Source: Hypomesus transpacificus (Eukaryota > Chordata > Actinopteri > Osmeriformes > Osmeridae). Taken from it: a stretch of DNA of 64,000 bases. The DNA lies in NCBI RefSeq assembly GCF_021917145.1, contig NC_061072.1:9449059-9513058 (forward strand), in the 5' to 3' direction. Shown in pieces: positions 27,601 through 40,700 of the stretch; the first letter of the stretch is position 1, and every line of letters begins with the position of its first letter. The notes under the pieces are model-generated. The model was not told where the DNA came from. It did not search any database and worked only from the letters and a program-made list of their open reading frames with translations. The position numbers and the translations under genes are program-made.

Positions 27601-30600
27601 CACCCCCTTCCCCTCCACCCCCACTCTTTCCCTCCACCACACCCCCTTCCCCTCCCACCCCCACTCCTTCCCTCCACCACACCCCCTTCCCCTCCCCTCC
27701 AACCCCACTCCCCACCCCCTGCACTCTTTCTTCTTATGGTCCGCTGTCTCTCTCTTTCACCCTCCTACACACACACAGTCATCAGACACACACTGCAGCG
27801 TTGCAGCTCCCCCCTCCACCAGTCACCCTAACAAAGAAACATGGCCACCTCTACAGGCTGGGGACCTGATTGGTTTAACCCTGATTCTAGTTCCAGAATC
27901 TTGATCACACAGGTATTCCTGAGGGGATTGAGAAACACAGCAACAACATATGGCTACAGGAAAAACATGGAGGTTATTTTGGCGTGATAACGCGATAAAC
28001 CATATAAACAAATCTTCCTAGCGATGGAGTTTTTAAGACGCAACTTAAATTGTTTGCGGAATATGTCTAATTAAAAAAACATACAATATTGTGTTTTATC
28101 CGTTATATTTTCTAAGCTATCTTTTAATGTAATCAAGACCAGGGCCTCAAAGTGGAAAGATGACCATGCAGGAGAAAGGCCTAAAACCCAGAGGAGCAAA
28201 TACGATTTTAAAAAATTCAACTCGCTTCTTTTCTAATGCCCGCTTGGGATTAAGGATGGCTCTTTAACTTAATAGCAATTTAAAGTGGATTTGTGTATGC
28301 CGCTGATTGTCTGTAATGATATCTGTTTATGCCGCCCCTCATTTATAAAAATGAAGCAGAATGGATTGGGGGTGGGCTCTGGGACGCATCTAGGCTATTG
28401 GCTTGGGCTGAATAATGACCTACTGTAGTTGACCGAGAGATGACCGCTGCCTTCTGAATGACCCCAAACCCCAGACTCACCCCCTGCTACTTTGGGTGGT
28501 AAATAGGATGTCTTGCCTGTCTATAGCGTCTTGGTGTCTATGACCACAAAGGCAGCCAGGGTCTTTAAAGGGGTGTGTGTCAGAGAAAGGGAGAGAGAGA
28601 GAAAGAGGGAGGGGGACAGAGTTCACACAAAGGGATGAAGGGAACTCTCTTTGTCTTTCTTTGGTGGACTTTTCCCCTCTGATTGTTTTGCCCCTTTCCC
28701 TTTTTCTTAGGCTACATTCTGTTGTTGTGACCTTCGGGCAGAGGGCCAAAGTGGTTGTCATGGATCCAGGCGGTTTAGGGATATGACCCTATGGAAATAG
28801 AGGGGCTGAATTTGAATTCAATTATTTTGTGTGGGTGTGTGTGTGTGTGTTAATTTCCAAACACATAAATTCTGCTTTAAAATTATTTTCACAATAATAA
28901 AATGTATTGATTTTGCCTGCTAGAAAATATATTAGATTCTGTAAATCACTTTAGTCTAGGCAAAGCAAAGACCATGTTGATCTAGGGTGAAACATAGTGT
29001 AAATCAGCCTTGGCGTGTGTGTGCTGTCACCTATGAAACATTCCCAGTATCACTCACTCTGGGAGGACACATACCAGCTATGGCCACTAGGTGTCAGTGG
29101 TGTCCATGTTCTTGTTACCCTAGCGAGCCACTGAGCGGGCCTGAACTGAACAGCATTGTCTGAAGTTGTGCTGTCTACTTTAGACTCCTACAGGATTGGT
29201 TGACACTCTGAGGCATATGTCCTGGTTGGACAACAGAAAGAGAAATAGAGAGATTGAGAGTAGAGGAGAGATAGCGTTGTTGCTCGAGTTTAAAGAACCC
29301 TAGATGAGTGGACATCGTAAATCTCTCCCCACATCATCCCTCTGTTATACATGAGTGCCTCCGGGAACGTAGGAATGTGGCAGCTGACCTGTCTTTTGAT
29401 TCCGGGGACATAAATTAGAACTTGGGAATGCCGGACAACACCGTAGAATAGCGAAGGACATGCCGCAGATGTTTGGGAAACTGAGAAATCATTAGGTGAT
29501 TTCAGACATTTTACAGGAAATGAATTGTACGCTTCTATTCTATAATCATTTCCATGCTAGTTATGGTGATATTTAGAGTGCTAAAATTGGCAATATTACT
29601 TGAAATATATGAATTATGGAATGGTCCATTGAAAAAATAATTTATGAAATGTAACAAAGTGTGGCTGCTTGTAATAAGAAAGTAAAACCACAGAAATTTT
29701 TTTTTTGCCCTTTTACACTGGAAAGTAAATCAACTGCGCAAAAAGCTTTGCACAAAGAATGTACAAAAAAAAAGAGATCTCAGGCAAAAACACACAAGAT
29801 GGATTTTGGTTTGTTTCTACGTCTGGTTTCAGTAGGCTACATTTAGCACTGTTATAGGATGCAGTGGAGGGCAGGTACCGCGCTGGCAGGCTCAGCCAGA
29901 TTAATTCAGGATAAATAATGGACTGCATACGAAGTGAGTACATGTATATAATTCGTACATTTTACGAATTATATACATGTACTCTCACACACATAACTTC
30001 TATAACACACACAAAAACACACAGACATCTCACTCTCATTTCCACATAAACACACACAAAAACCCACGTACACACGCGAAAAAACGACATCCTTTCAAAA
30101 ACGAAACAAATACTGTAAAAAGGCCTCTCTTTACAGTAAGCAAGAGATCAATAATGATTGATGGTAGCCTTTTATATAATCGGCATGTTCTACTCAGTTC
30201 ACAGCCATACGACACCAGCCTGTGGCTATCCCATTCTGAGACCTTGGCAGTCAATCAAATCACAGCTTAAAAATAACACTTTGTTAGCACCATTGATTTA
30301 GCACTTACACCGTGTCCTTATTACCTTGTAATTATGGTCAGTGTTGACATCTAGAACATACAACCAGTCTTTTTTTCCTACAGGAGAATTTATGAGCCTT
30401 AGTTTTATTGCAACCATTTTATGTTCTCCAGTTAGAGACAGGCATCTCATCCGAGGGCCTGTATTTCATCGCCGAGGTCAGGGTTCCCCGGGATCCCCCG
30501 TAGAGCCCAATAACCGGCGGCAGTACTGACTAAGCACACACACACACAGACAGACACACGTACACACACACACACACACACACACAGACACACAAGGGCT

Positions 30601-33600
30601 TCCCTAAAGACTTGTTGTACTAAACATGCAATTACCCTGTATAATCCTAATAATGTCATTCATGAGAGAAACGGGATAGCAGTGGACTTGTGTCATGGCT
30701 AAACCAAACACTTGATTTTAGACTGGCAGAGATGCACCTTAACATCATTTACACCCTCACACTGAACCCATTAAGGGCTAGTTAAAATGTCCAGTTGCAG
30801 TCTATCAGGGTGTCAAGCCTGATGGGATCCAGCTAGACCAAACAAGAGTAATGTGTGTCATTGAGGCTGCAAAGGAGCACAGCTAGAGACCCAACCTGGT
30901 GCTGAGCTCTGCACTTTGAGAGGCACCAGAGAGAGGTAACCTAACACCTAAAGAGAAAGACTATCCTAGATCTCTCAAACAAAGTAGAGGTTACTTAGGG
31001 TGAACCTGCTGATAACGTTACAATCCATTCATCTATGTTCAAGAGTATGGCAGCTTTACTATCCTTCGTATGAGAAAGTGAAGGGGTTATTCTGACACTC
31101 TTTGATCAAGGAGCACACACAGATAAGGTGGAGAGTGCTAATTTATTGGATGAAGCAGAGCCGATTTCCTCCAGAAGGAAGTCATCCAGAAAGAGTGCAG
31201 TACACCTGCTAGCGATGTGATGAAATAATAAAATAATTGAATAATTTGATTATATCCTAACAGCCTCTCAATATAAAGTGGGTAGAATATACACAGAACA
31301 ATTAAAAAAAAAAAACACCAATAGCATCAATCTGTGGACAAGGCACTGAAAAGACTCTATAGATGTAGCTGTACCTAAATTACAGCACATTGATTTCCAG
31401 TAGGGTGCTTTTAATAAGTAGATACTCTGCATGTTACTGCACGATGGTCATAAAACAAGGGGAAGTAGATTGAGAGAAAAGAGCTGAAATGCAGGATGTT
31501 TCACCTGCAGTTTATGTTAAACACAAAGAGCGTTTCTGCATGGCTGCTTCCTCAATTAACCCCCATGATACATGCTCAGTAATGAACAGCTTCATTACTG
31601 AGCTGCTGATGCCTACGTCACCCTAGTGGCCACCGAACAACAGACTACAGTTAGTGTTGCTGTTTCCCTCATTCACAGTGCAGGGGACAGAAAGAGCATT
31701 CTACTCATTGTAAGGAATCAGTGAGTTCATAATGTAGAGGAAGGAGTACAGTGATCCAATCTGTGTTGTTGTTGGTGGTGGTGGTGATGGTGTTGTGGAT
31801 TCACACCTTACTAATGATGTATATGAGGTCCCCTCTCCCGAAGGCCAGCTCATCAGACTGGTCTGCCTCACAGTCCCACAAGCCCTGGTAGTAATTAGCA
31901 TAATCCGAGGAATATTCTGAAGAAGAAGAAAAAGAAGGAAACCATCATCTTTAATCGGGTTTGATGACAGCAATTAAACACACTAATTAATTAGACAGAA
32001 GGCCAGCTAGGTTGTCTTCTTGCAAACACAGCCTGAAATCACACACACCTGCCACCTCACAACACACAACTGTTTTCATATGTTCCTGTCATAGTCATCC
32101 GTCTTTGATCAACACAAACACCAAGGACTCGTCAACACTGAGGACACAAATATGACACTGTGTGAGGAAAGGGGGATCTCAAACCTGATTTCTTCTCATC
32201 TTCAACAGACTCTGGAAATTCATCTTCTGGAAAGCATAATAAAGAAATTCAATATTCAAAACATTTCTTACGAAACCTCATGAATATTATTACATTTAAT
32301 GCTTAGCTAATGTAGCACTTGAGACCAACCAATACTGTCCTCAGACTTCAAAACAATGCCCTATACGGCACATTCATATCCATCCAGACTGGATGGTTTT
32401 GCACTCAGTAAAACAAGTCCCTAAACCTCCTTAGGCATGTGGAGGTAAATGTGACTTTGATTGCTGGGCGTGGCCTCATGTGGGCTGAGTGGTGACAGTG
32501 ATATGCCTGCTTTACATCTCCCACATCCATCTTTACACTGTCAGCCTGACAGCAACGCCACCATCCAGCAACCCTATCCACCCCTCCAGACCAACCTGCC
32601 CTCTGCTTCCAGTAAGAGCATGGGAAAAAGACGTGTCCACACACACACACACTGTACACACTCACACAGACACACACACTGTATACACACACACACTGTA
32701 TACACACACACTGTATACACACACACATACACACTGTATACACACACACACACACTCTCATGCTTGAATGAACACCCATCCCAATACACACACACACTCA
32801 AGCACACATAAAGGATGCAACTCTCTTTGAAAAAAGTTATAAATCCAGTCTTTCACTAAACCTGAGTGGAAGAATATGTATGGTAAGAGGTCATGCATTA
32901 TGCAAGAGGAGGATCCTCATAAAAACAGGGAAAATCTACACAGTACCCTTGAAAAACATTTGTTCAAAAGGGTTATCGTGCTGTAGAAAAGAGTATCATT
33001 CAAATATGAAGCCTTTGTTTTGGGCTAATGGTCTTTACATCAATGGAATTTAATTTTCCACTCAATAAAATCAGTCATCAACACCGATGCCAAGACTACC
33101 ATCACCCACACTCCCTATGCTTCCTTAAGTCATTCAGTTATTTTCTCCAAAACTGTGGAACACTCAGCAACACGGTAGGAATGTATATATGCATAGTTTA
33201 TTATTATATATACATGGTGTATATACATATCTTTCCCTTTTAGTATTTGAAATACTTCTTATGATTTGTGTTAGTCTGCGTTGAATGCACATAAACAGAC
33301 TGTTGTTATTTTTTATATCAATGTAACACAAAAACGACCCTGTATTTATTAGATACAATATTGTACCGTAATCAGTGTTCAATGTTGTCGATATAAGACT
33401 GGCCAAAGTATGCCTAGGTAATGGATAGATGATAATGTGAGAAAGTGAAAGAAAGAGTCTGTCATCTGATACACCATCTGTGGTCAGGGTCGGTACTCTG
33501 TACCCCTTCCCAGATGGCTGTGAATGGCTGGACGACAGTTTGAAGACTGATTTGCCCCTCACCAATGATATTGGCAGAGGCGATGCACTCTCGTTGAAAC

Positions 33601-33820
33601 AGAATCTTGATGCATCTTTTTTAACTAATCGGCTGATGGACGATGACCCTGAGACCCGTCGGACCTTTTGTCCCTCTCAGGCCACCAGCCTGTGTGACAC
33701 TCTACATCCTCTGGCCCTCTGCAACAGCCAACCTAGTTCTGACTCTCTCATTAAGATGTCTTGATTTGTGATGAGTCACACATCTCAGAGCTACAGTGAC
33801 AGTGATGGAGTTATCACTGC

Positions 33821-33870
<50 letters not shown>

Positions 33871-33886
33871 AAGAGAGAAAGAGCGA

Positions 33887-33976
<90 letters not shown>

Positions 33977-34692
33977 CAGAGAGAGAGACAGAGAGAGAGA
34001 CAGAGAGAGAGAGAGCACCACATACGTGGGAGGACCTCGTAGATGTCATCATCCTCTTGCTCCTCCTCATCCTGCCCCATGTGTTTGGCCTTCCAGTCTT
34101 CCTTGTTGTTGATAGGGGGGGGGGCCTAGGCTGGGCCTGGACCATGGCCGGGGTAGGGGGGGGGCGTGGCTGAGAACCAATGACCCCCCCAATGTCATCA
34201 TAAGTCTCCTCCTCATCTTCATCCTCGTCCACTTCATCGTCATCAAACGGGATGAAGTTGGAGCTCAGATCTGTAACGTACACAGGCACAGGATCACCTG
34301 GGGGCTTGGACCCATCGGATAAGATATTTAGACCATCAAAAACCTTCCAAAAAAGACAAATCTCAGACAAGCATGTATACGAAGACAATATAGCTGGCCG
34401 GTATTTGACTCTGCCTCCTGGGTTCAGTAGTAAAGTGGAAAAAGACAAATGACGGGGTGTCTGTTACTTCCCGCAAATCAGTGGCCTGATCCGGGCCCAT
34501 TTTAGAGCATCCCCAGCAGCACTGATCTCTCAGATGGAGGAGCAGTCTGATTGCTGGCGACTGGGCACTGCAACACAGGGTATCAGGTCCTCTGTGATAC
34601 ACTAGCTGCCAGGCAGAAATCAATGTCGATAGAGGATAACCAGAACGTCTACCAATCAATTTCCCGTAAGGTGGAAATCGGTAGGGTTGGAG

Positions 34693-34732
<40 letters not shown>

Positions 34733-37700
34733 GCATGACACAGACGATTTGTGACGTTGCGAATGAGGAGGTTTTGGAATAATCTCATTGGCCATTCGAG
34801 GGATGGATACATTTTGTCTGAGTCAGAAAAAAAAAAATAGTTCTGACTGTGCAGCTGGAGTACCCGAAAGACACAACAGAACAAAAAGGAAGAATAAATA
34901 TGGGAACAGTTCCACCAACGGGGACCAGGATGTAGTTGGAACACACTGCTTTACCTTTCAGGACAAAATTGATCTGGTCCACCCATTCCCTGGCCTCTCG
35001 AGGATTGCTGGCAGTGAACTGAAATATAGAACCAGAATAATATCATATCACCCACACAGAGAAGGGCTTGTAAGCTGTCAGTGTCTGTGATGATTTTGAA
35101 GGTTCTGTTCGAGGCTACCCACCTGGAAGGGGCGGCGTCCAGGGGAAGTTAGCTCAAAGCAGGCATTCTTCTTGGAGTCTTTGCGCATGTTAGCCACCAG
35201 CTCTGCGCTGTAGCCATTGATATAGAACGACCCCTTCTGCTGTTTGTCTGAAGTGAGGGATGGTGTTAGTTAACTCCTTTTGACCAATACAGCAGCCCGG
35301 AAATCAATGTGAAGGCTAAAGACAAACCTTTCTCATTGCCGTAGTAGTAGAATATTGTGTTGTTGAGGACACACCATCGTTTCTGCCATTCTGAGCCGAA
35401 GAAGCTGTGATCTGAAATGGGGGAACAGCAAGTGAGACAGAAGATGGCTACAGCTCTCCATTCCACTGAACACCAGGTTGCTAAGTTAGTAGGTTACTAG
35501 GTGACAAAATGGCGGCACCTCGTCGTTTTTTCTCCAGGTAGCCTTGTCTCAAGATGTTGCTGAGATCCTGGGCTGCAGTGATGGGGATTTCCTCAAAGTC
35601 TGTATGAGAAAAACAACAAGAGAACACTTATAAGATTCTAGAATGTCTTACTTCTCTACGCTCCAGACACAGGAACGGGTCCCTCTGCAGTCGTCTCCTC
35701 AGCCTCAAATCAGATATTCTGTAGCACCATTGCAGCTCCAGCATCCTGCAGCGGTGGATTCACAGTGTTGCTGCAGTGTTGCTGCAGTGTAGCGATTGAA
35801 ACTGCGGCCGGTACATTTGCTCCCACTGCAGTACGGGATCTGAGCTGCTTAAGGGCCTCCATTTCAGCTGCAGCACAGACACGTCTTTGGACAGTGTGTT
35901 CAGGCTAAGAAACCACAGTTAACAATTAAACATGTCTCAGGTCGGACCACTTCCCAATTAATCTATCATCGCAGCTCAGCCTAACCAGAAGGAAAGCATA
36001 GCGGAGGCAGGTGGTCTCTTGGTGTGGGGCACTAGAACCATTTAAGACCCATTTACACGAGTCTGTGTGACCTTTTGTTCAGCCTGGTAATGACAGAGGA
36101 AGAGGCCTGGAATCCATCCTCTTTGAAGCAGACCTGCCTCACAGCTAACATAAGCAAACACACCATGCCACTGCCAGGTCCTTGTGTCCAAACAAAGTGG
36201 AAACTGAAACACAGTGTTAAGCTACTAAGGAGCCCTTTGCCACAAGAATCAACACTGTTACGGGTCGGTTGAAGCTATTCCTTTTAGTTCCTTCGGAGGT
36301 CAGCTCCCAATCAAACAGAAAGGTGTTCATAGTTAAATTACCCCAGATCTAAAGAGCGAGAAGAAGAAAGAGAGGGGGGCGAGAGAGAAACCAACCACTA
36401 CAGGGATAGTCATGTGTTCAGTACAAGCACATCCTCCATTCGATGTGATAACTCTGCTGTGCTGTAGCTGGCGGCCCTGTCTGACAGATGAGGTGGTCAT
36501 GTAAGAGCACAGCCCCAGACACCTCATGGCACTAACACACTCACATATCACCCTGCCTTTGTGGATGGACTGACTGCTGACGCTATAAATACAGTCCTGC
36601 TAAAGACTGTTTTGTCAAAGGGAACCTGATTCAGTACATCATAACAAACACCAGTCATGATGCTCCTCCACCTCATCCATCCAATCCTCGGGTCATTTGT
36701 CTAACCCTGCTTCCCTGTTGCGGCTTTTTTTAATCCCTTCATCCGTCTACCTCCTTCTCTCTTCATTTATCTAAAAGGTCAAGCCCAGTTAATAGTTCAG
36801 GGGTTACTCTAAAATCAACACTCGGACAGCCCATGTATATACACATTTGTTTAGTAGTTTCAGGAAATACTTGTTGGCTGTGTGAAATGGGGATGCCATT
36901 TCCATTGGATTTCTATGAAGGCATTTAGTTTTTTGATTCGTACATAAAAATTGATGCACCATTTTTCAACAAACTGCATTCACAGAATGAGGTCCATTAT
37001 GTTTCATAGTACTTCCACAAGGTATCAGTGTAATCTATAGGTTGATATTCATCCAACATCCATCCCCAGACATTCATCCTGCTCTGGTTAATCAAAAGCT
37101 AGCAATGCTATAATACTATTTAAAATCCTCTGGTTACCTATTTAACACCAGTAAATGGTAAATAGTTCAAAACATGCATCATCAACTATGAAAACCAATT
37201 GCATGATGTTTGTGGTCAAATTAGTTCTGCCTCCAGCCCAGACACAGAGAGAAGCATGAAACCATCTAATTAATGCCTCATCAAAACGTGGACAGCGAAG
37301 GTTTTTCTTCATACAATTCCTAAATTGTATTATCAATTATTCATGCTAATACAGCAGCTTCATTTTCCTTTTTAATTAGTGTCATCTGGGCAGTTATTTG
37401 ATGATAATATACTGACTATTTAAAATGATTCATCCAGCTTTCAGTTAGGTGGCAATACAAACATCCGTCAGTACTGTAAGGCTCAAACAACTGTCCGAAT
37501 AAAATAGATTGTACATTTATTTGTGGATGTCTTGTAAAATAAAAAAAAAGGCTTTGTTGAGGATTCTAGTTCTCGTAGGATTGAAGCATCCTTTTGTTGA
37601 TCACGATCATGCAAATGCAATCCATTAGTGAGACCATTCAGCTATAGCCCTCGAAAAGTAGCATGCTGTGTGCATTGCCATCTCAACCTGTTCGAAAGCA

Positions 37701-40700
37701 AAGTGATCCGCCATGTATCTCTGCTGGCGGAGTTGTGTCATCATGGCCGTGCTCTCTCATTTGGTTATTCACATTCTCCCAGCAGGCTGTTATGAGCCCA
37801 GCAGTTGATCCCGCAAGAAAAGCATGATTTATGTTATCATGACCAGAGGGACTTAATGTATTCTCTCATTAAAATCCACTTTAGTCTGGCTGAAAGTCAA
37901 TCAGAGACTGGGCAGAGAGTGAATCAAAAGCCGGGAAAATGGTGGGTGGAACAAGTAATGTGTTAAATGAAACCTAGACAGCCATAATACAACAAAGATA
38001 ATTCAAGTCAATGTTAAGGAGCATGGCTGAGCAAGCAGGTAAGCATTTTAAAAGGGTGGCGCTCACTGTTTCACTCTGACTCTAATAAGCTGTTGGTCAG
38101 CATGTCCTTATCCACCTTTTGAATCCTCAAGAAAGCTGTGCCATGATAAATCAGCTTCCTATCATATTGCCACTTTTTTCTACAGGTGACTAGATCATAT
38201 CAATCTTCACAGGTGAAAACTGAAACGGTACACCTACTGTCTCCCTGGATCGAATAACCTGGAACAGAGAGCATCTCAGAGCTGTGATTGGAAGGGAGAG
38301 GTGCTTTACTGAGCGTTGGAGCAGGGGGCAAGACCCGACCTCCGAATGAACCCTGGCGATGAGGTGAAACAGAAGGCAGAGAGGGCCCCCACAGGCCTGG
38401 GGGGCTATGGGGAGGAATGCTGATTCGAGAGACAGAGCGAGTGTGACTGCATTTCTCTCTGACGTTGTCCTTAATTAGGAAAAAAGATCCACTCAGAGCG
38501 GCCTTGCCCACGCGGCTCTTCATCTACACACAGCCTGGGCTAAATTGATACATTTTTCCTCATTACAGTATAGTAGGTCTCCTTAGCTGGGCATCCCTCC
38601 ACAAGGCTACCATCAGAGGGAGTGGGAGACTGGAGACAGAGGCACTGAGGTTAAGGACTGAATGACGTCCCTGCCCCTCCAATCTCTCCCGCTGATTTGA
38701 TTAGGATTTCAGCCATCGATACGTACCCCATATAGAATCTGGTAATGCAGGGCTGAGAGCTGGTGCTCGCATTATATTAGTGTGCATGAGAGTACAGCTC
38801 TACGTCCATTACTATTTAATGAGAAAAGGAAGTTATGTTATGTTTTGGTACAGGGATGTCAATGTGAGGTCAAATAACAAAGCCTGATGTCTGTTTATAG
38901 CAATCGGCGTGGCACCAACATAAGAGGGAGCAGACTGGCTGCCGTTCTGGGTCTCTGTGAAGGAGAATATGTCAACCCATGCCACATATCCCCTCTTACT
39001 GCAGTTCAGGGACTGAGGAAGGAATGTACAATGTGACACCATTTTCCCTCCGGACATCCATAAGGGGTGACTACAGCGCCCCAAATTTCCCTTTTTGTAG
39101 ATTTACAGCCACTATTGAAATACTTAACTGCAGATACAATGATCCTCTAATCGCTGGGGACGGTTTACAGCTGCTTCTCTGACAACTTGAAAAAATGATT
39201 CCAAATAGTTGGTTATAAATACAAACAGAGGAAGGAAAATTTCACAGGAGAGTCACTCTGTCTCTGATAAAAACTATATACTGTCAATGAGAGCCTTAAC
39301 TGAGAATTTCCAAGACAATTTTAACTGGCGGTACAATATACAGCTGCAACTGAGACAGTTGGAGGCAAAATATGGTACAAATAATTTGTGGGTTTTCGGG
39401 AAGTTAACACATTTCAGTGTCAAATTTGAGATGTGAGAAATGTGCATTTATCATACAAGCAGATATGCGAATATGTTTTAACGAACTAAACTTATAATCC
39501 ATGTATTGTGCATATGAGCATTGAAAAATATGCAACAACAAATTCATCAATATTTTTGTTCCTGAACTTAAACCTGAATTCTTTAATTTAAATAAATTAG
39601 CAGTTTCTATCCCGTTTATGAAACAACGGATGTTGGACAAGGCTTGAATCCTCCATTTAGTTGTGTCAAAGATATGTTTGTTCAGGAAGAAATAATTTTT
39701 TTCGACAATGTGCAATTTATTAAGATTTTATAATTGCACAAAATGACTTATGAGACAATTACTTTACTTTACCTTGAACCATATAACTAGTAACTTATTG
39801 ATATCCTTATGTCTATAAATGAAATAATGTAAAAATCAAAGTCATTACAATTATTCAAGTAATCCATGTAGTAAACCACACAATAACTTTAAGGATTATG
39901 ATATTGATTATTAAAAAACAACTGCTATTTACCCATCATATAATGTCTACACTAATCATTTAGATTTAACCCAGACCCTACTTTAACAATTTATGAATAA
40001 ACAACTAACAGAGACAATGACTTTACACCAGATACATATAATATTGTTTAGCAGTTGTTATGTGAAATTATTATTGCAAATACTTGCAAAATGCAGATTT
40101 AGAAAATAATGCTACTATTGTCATGCTTGTCATAATTATCATGATGAATTATCACGATGACTCATTGTAACATTTTACAGCCATGGTACTTTTATAGTAC
40201 GCTATATATATACAATAGTTATTCTATATATATAAGTTATTCGATAGACAAAAACATTCCACATTTATACGAATACTATTATTACCTTGAGAACTTTAAA
40301 TAAGTAATTTCAAATATGTAGGAATCTTAATTGTACCATATTTGAGCAATTATTTAAAATTACAAGAAGGAACTACCTGTTGCGATTGCATTCTGTATTT
40401 ATTGAATACACAAATTATAACTAAATAAATACATCAGCTTAATTAATAAACTGTTTAAAAAAAAAGAATAATCATCAACTTAATGCAGACATTTTAATTA
40501 AAGAAAGCTTTTTTATATATGATATAGAAATATGTAAAATGTCAAGATGATATTATATAAAAAGGATGTTGCCATTTTTTGTAATGATATCCATTTGGTT
40601 TTATTGTACTTAAAGTTATTATAAGGTTATTATAATAACAGTTTACTAACAAAAAGGAAGTCCTTGTGGCATAATCTTAGATAAACATTACAAATATTAA

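Larger units (their letters stand above)
24773..31806 (-). other. skap1: skap1 intron 11 (7 kb)
   Basis: The intron separates the two SH3 exons. It contains two minisatellites (26428-26747, 27347-27713), a near-perfect palindrome (29936-29984), CA repeats near 30536-30595 and otherwise unique AT-rich sequence. No coding exon of another gene was recognised. Confidence 0.7.

Noticed and set aside
27223-27904. Long proline-rich and glycine-rich frames on both strands
   Set aside because: Produced by the 44-bp pyrimidine-rich minisatellite; no splice or conservation support.
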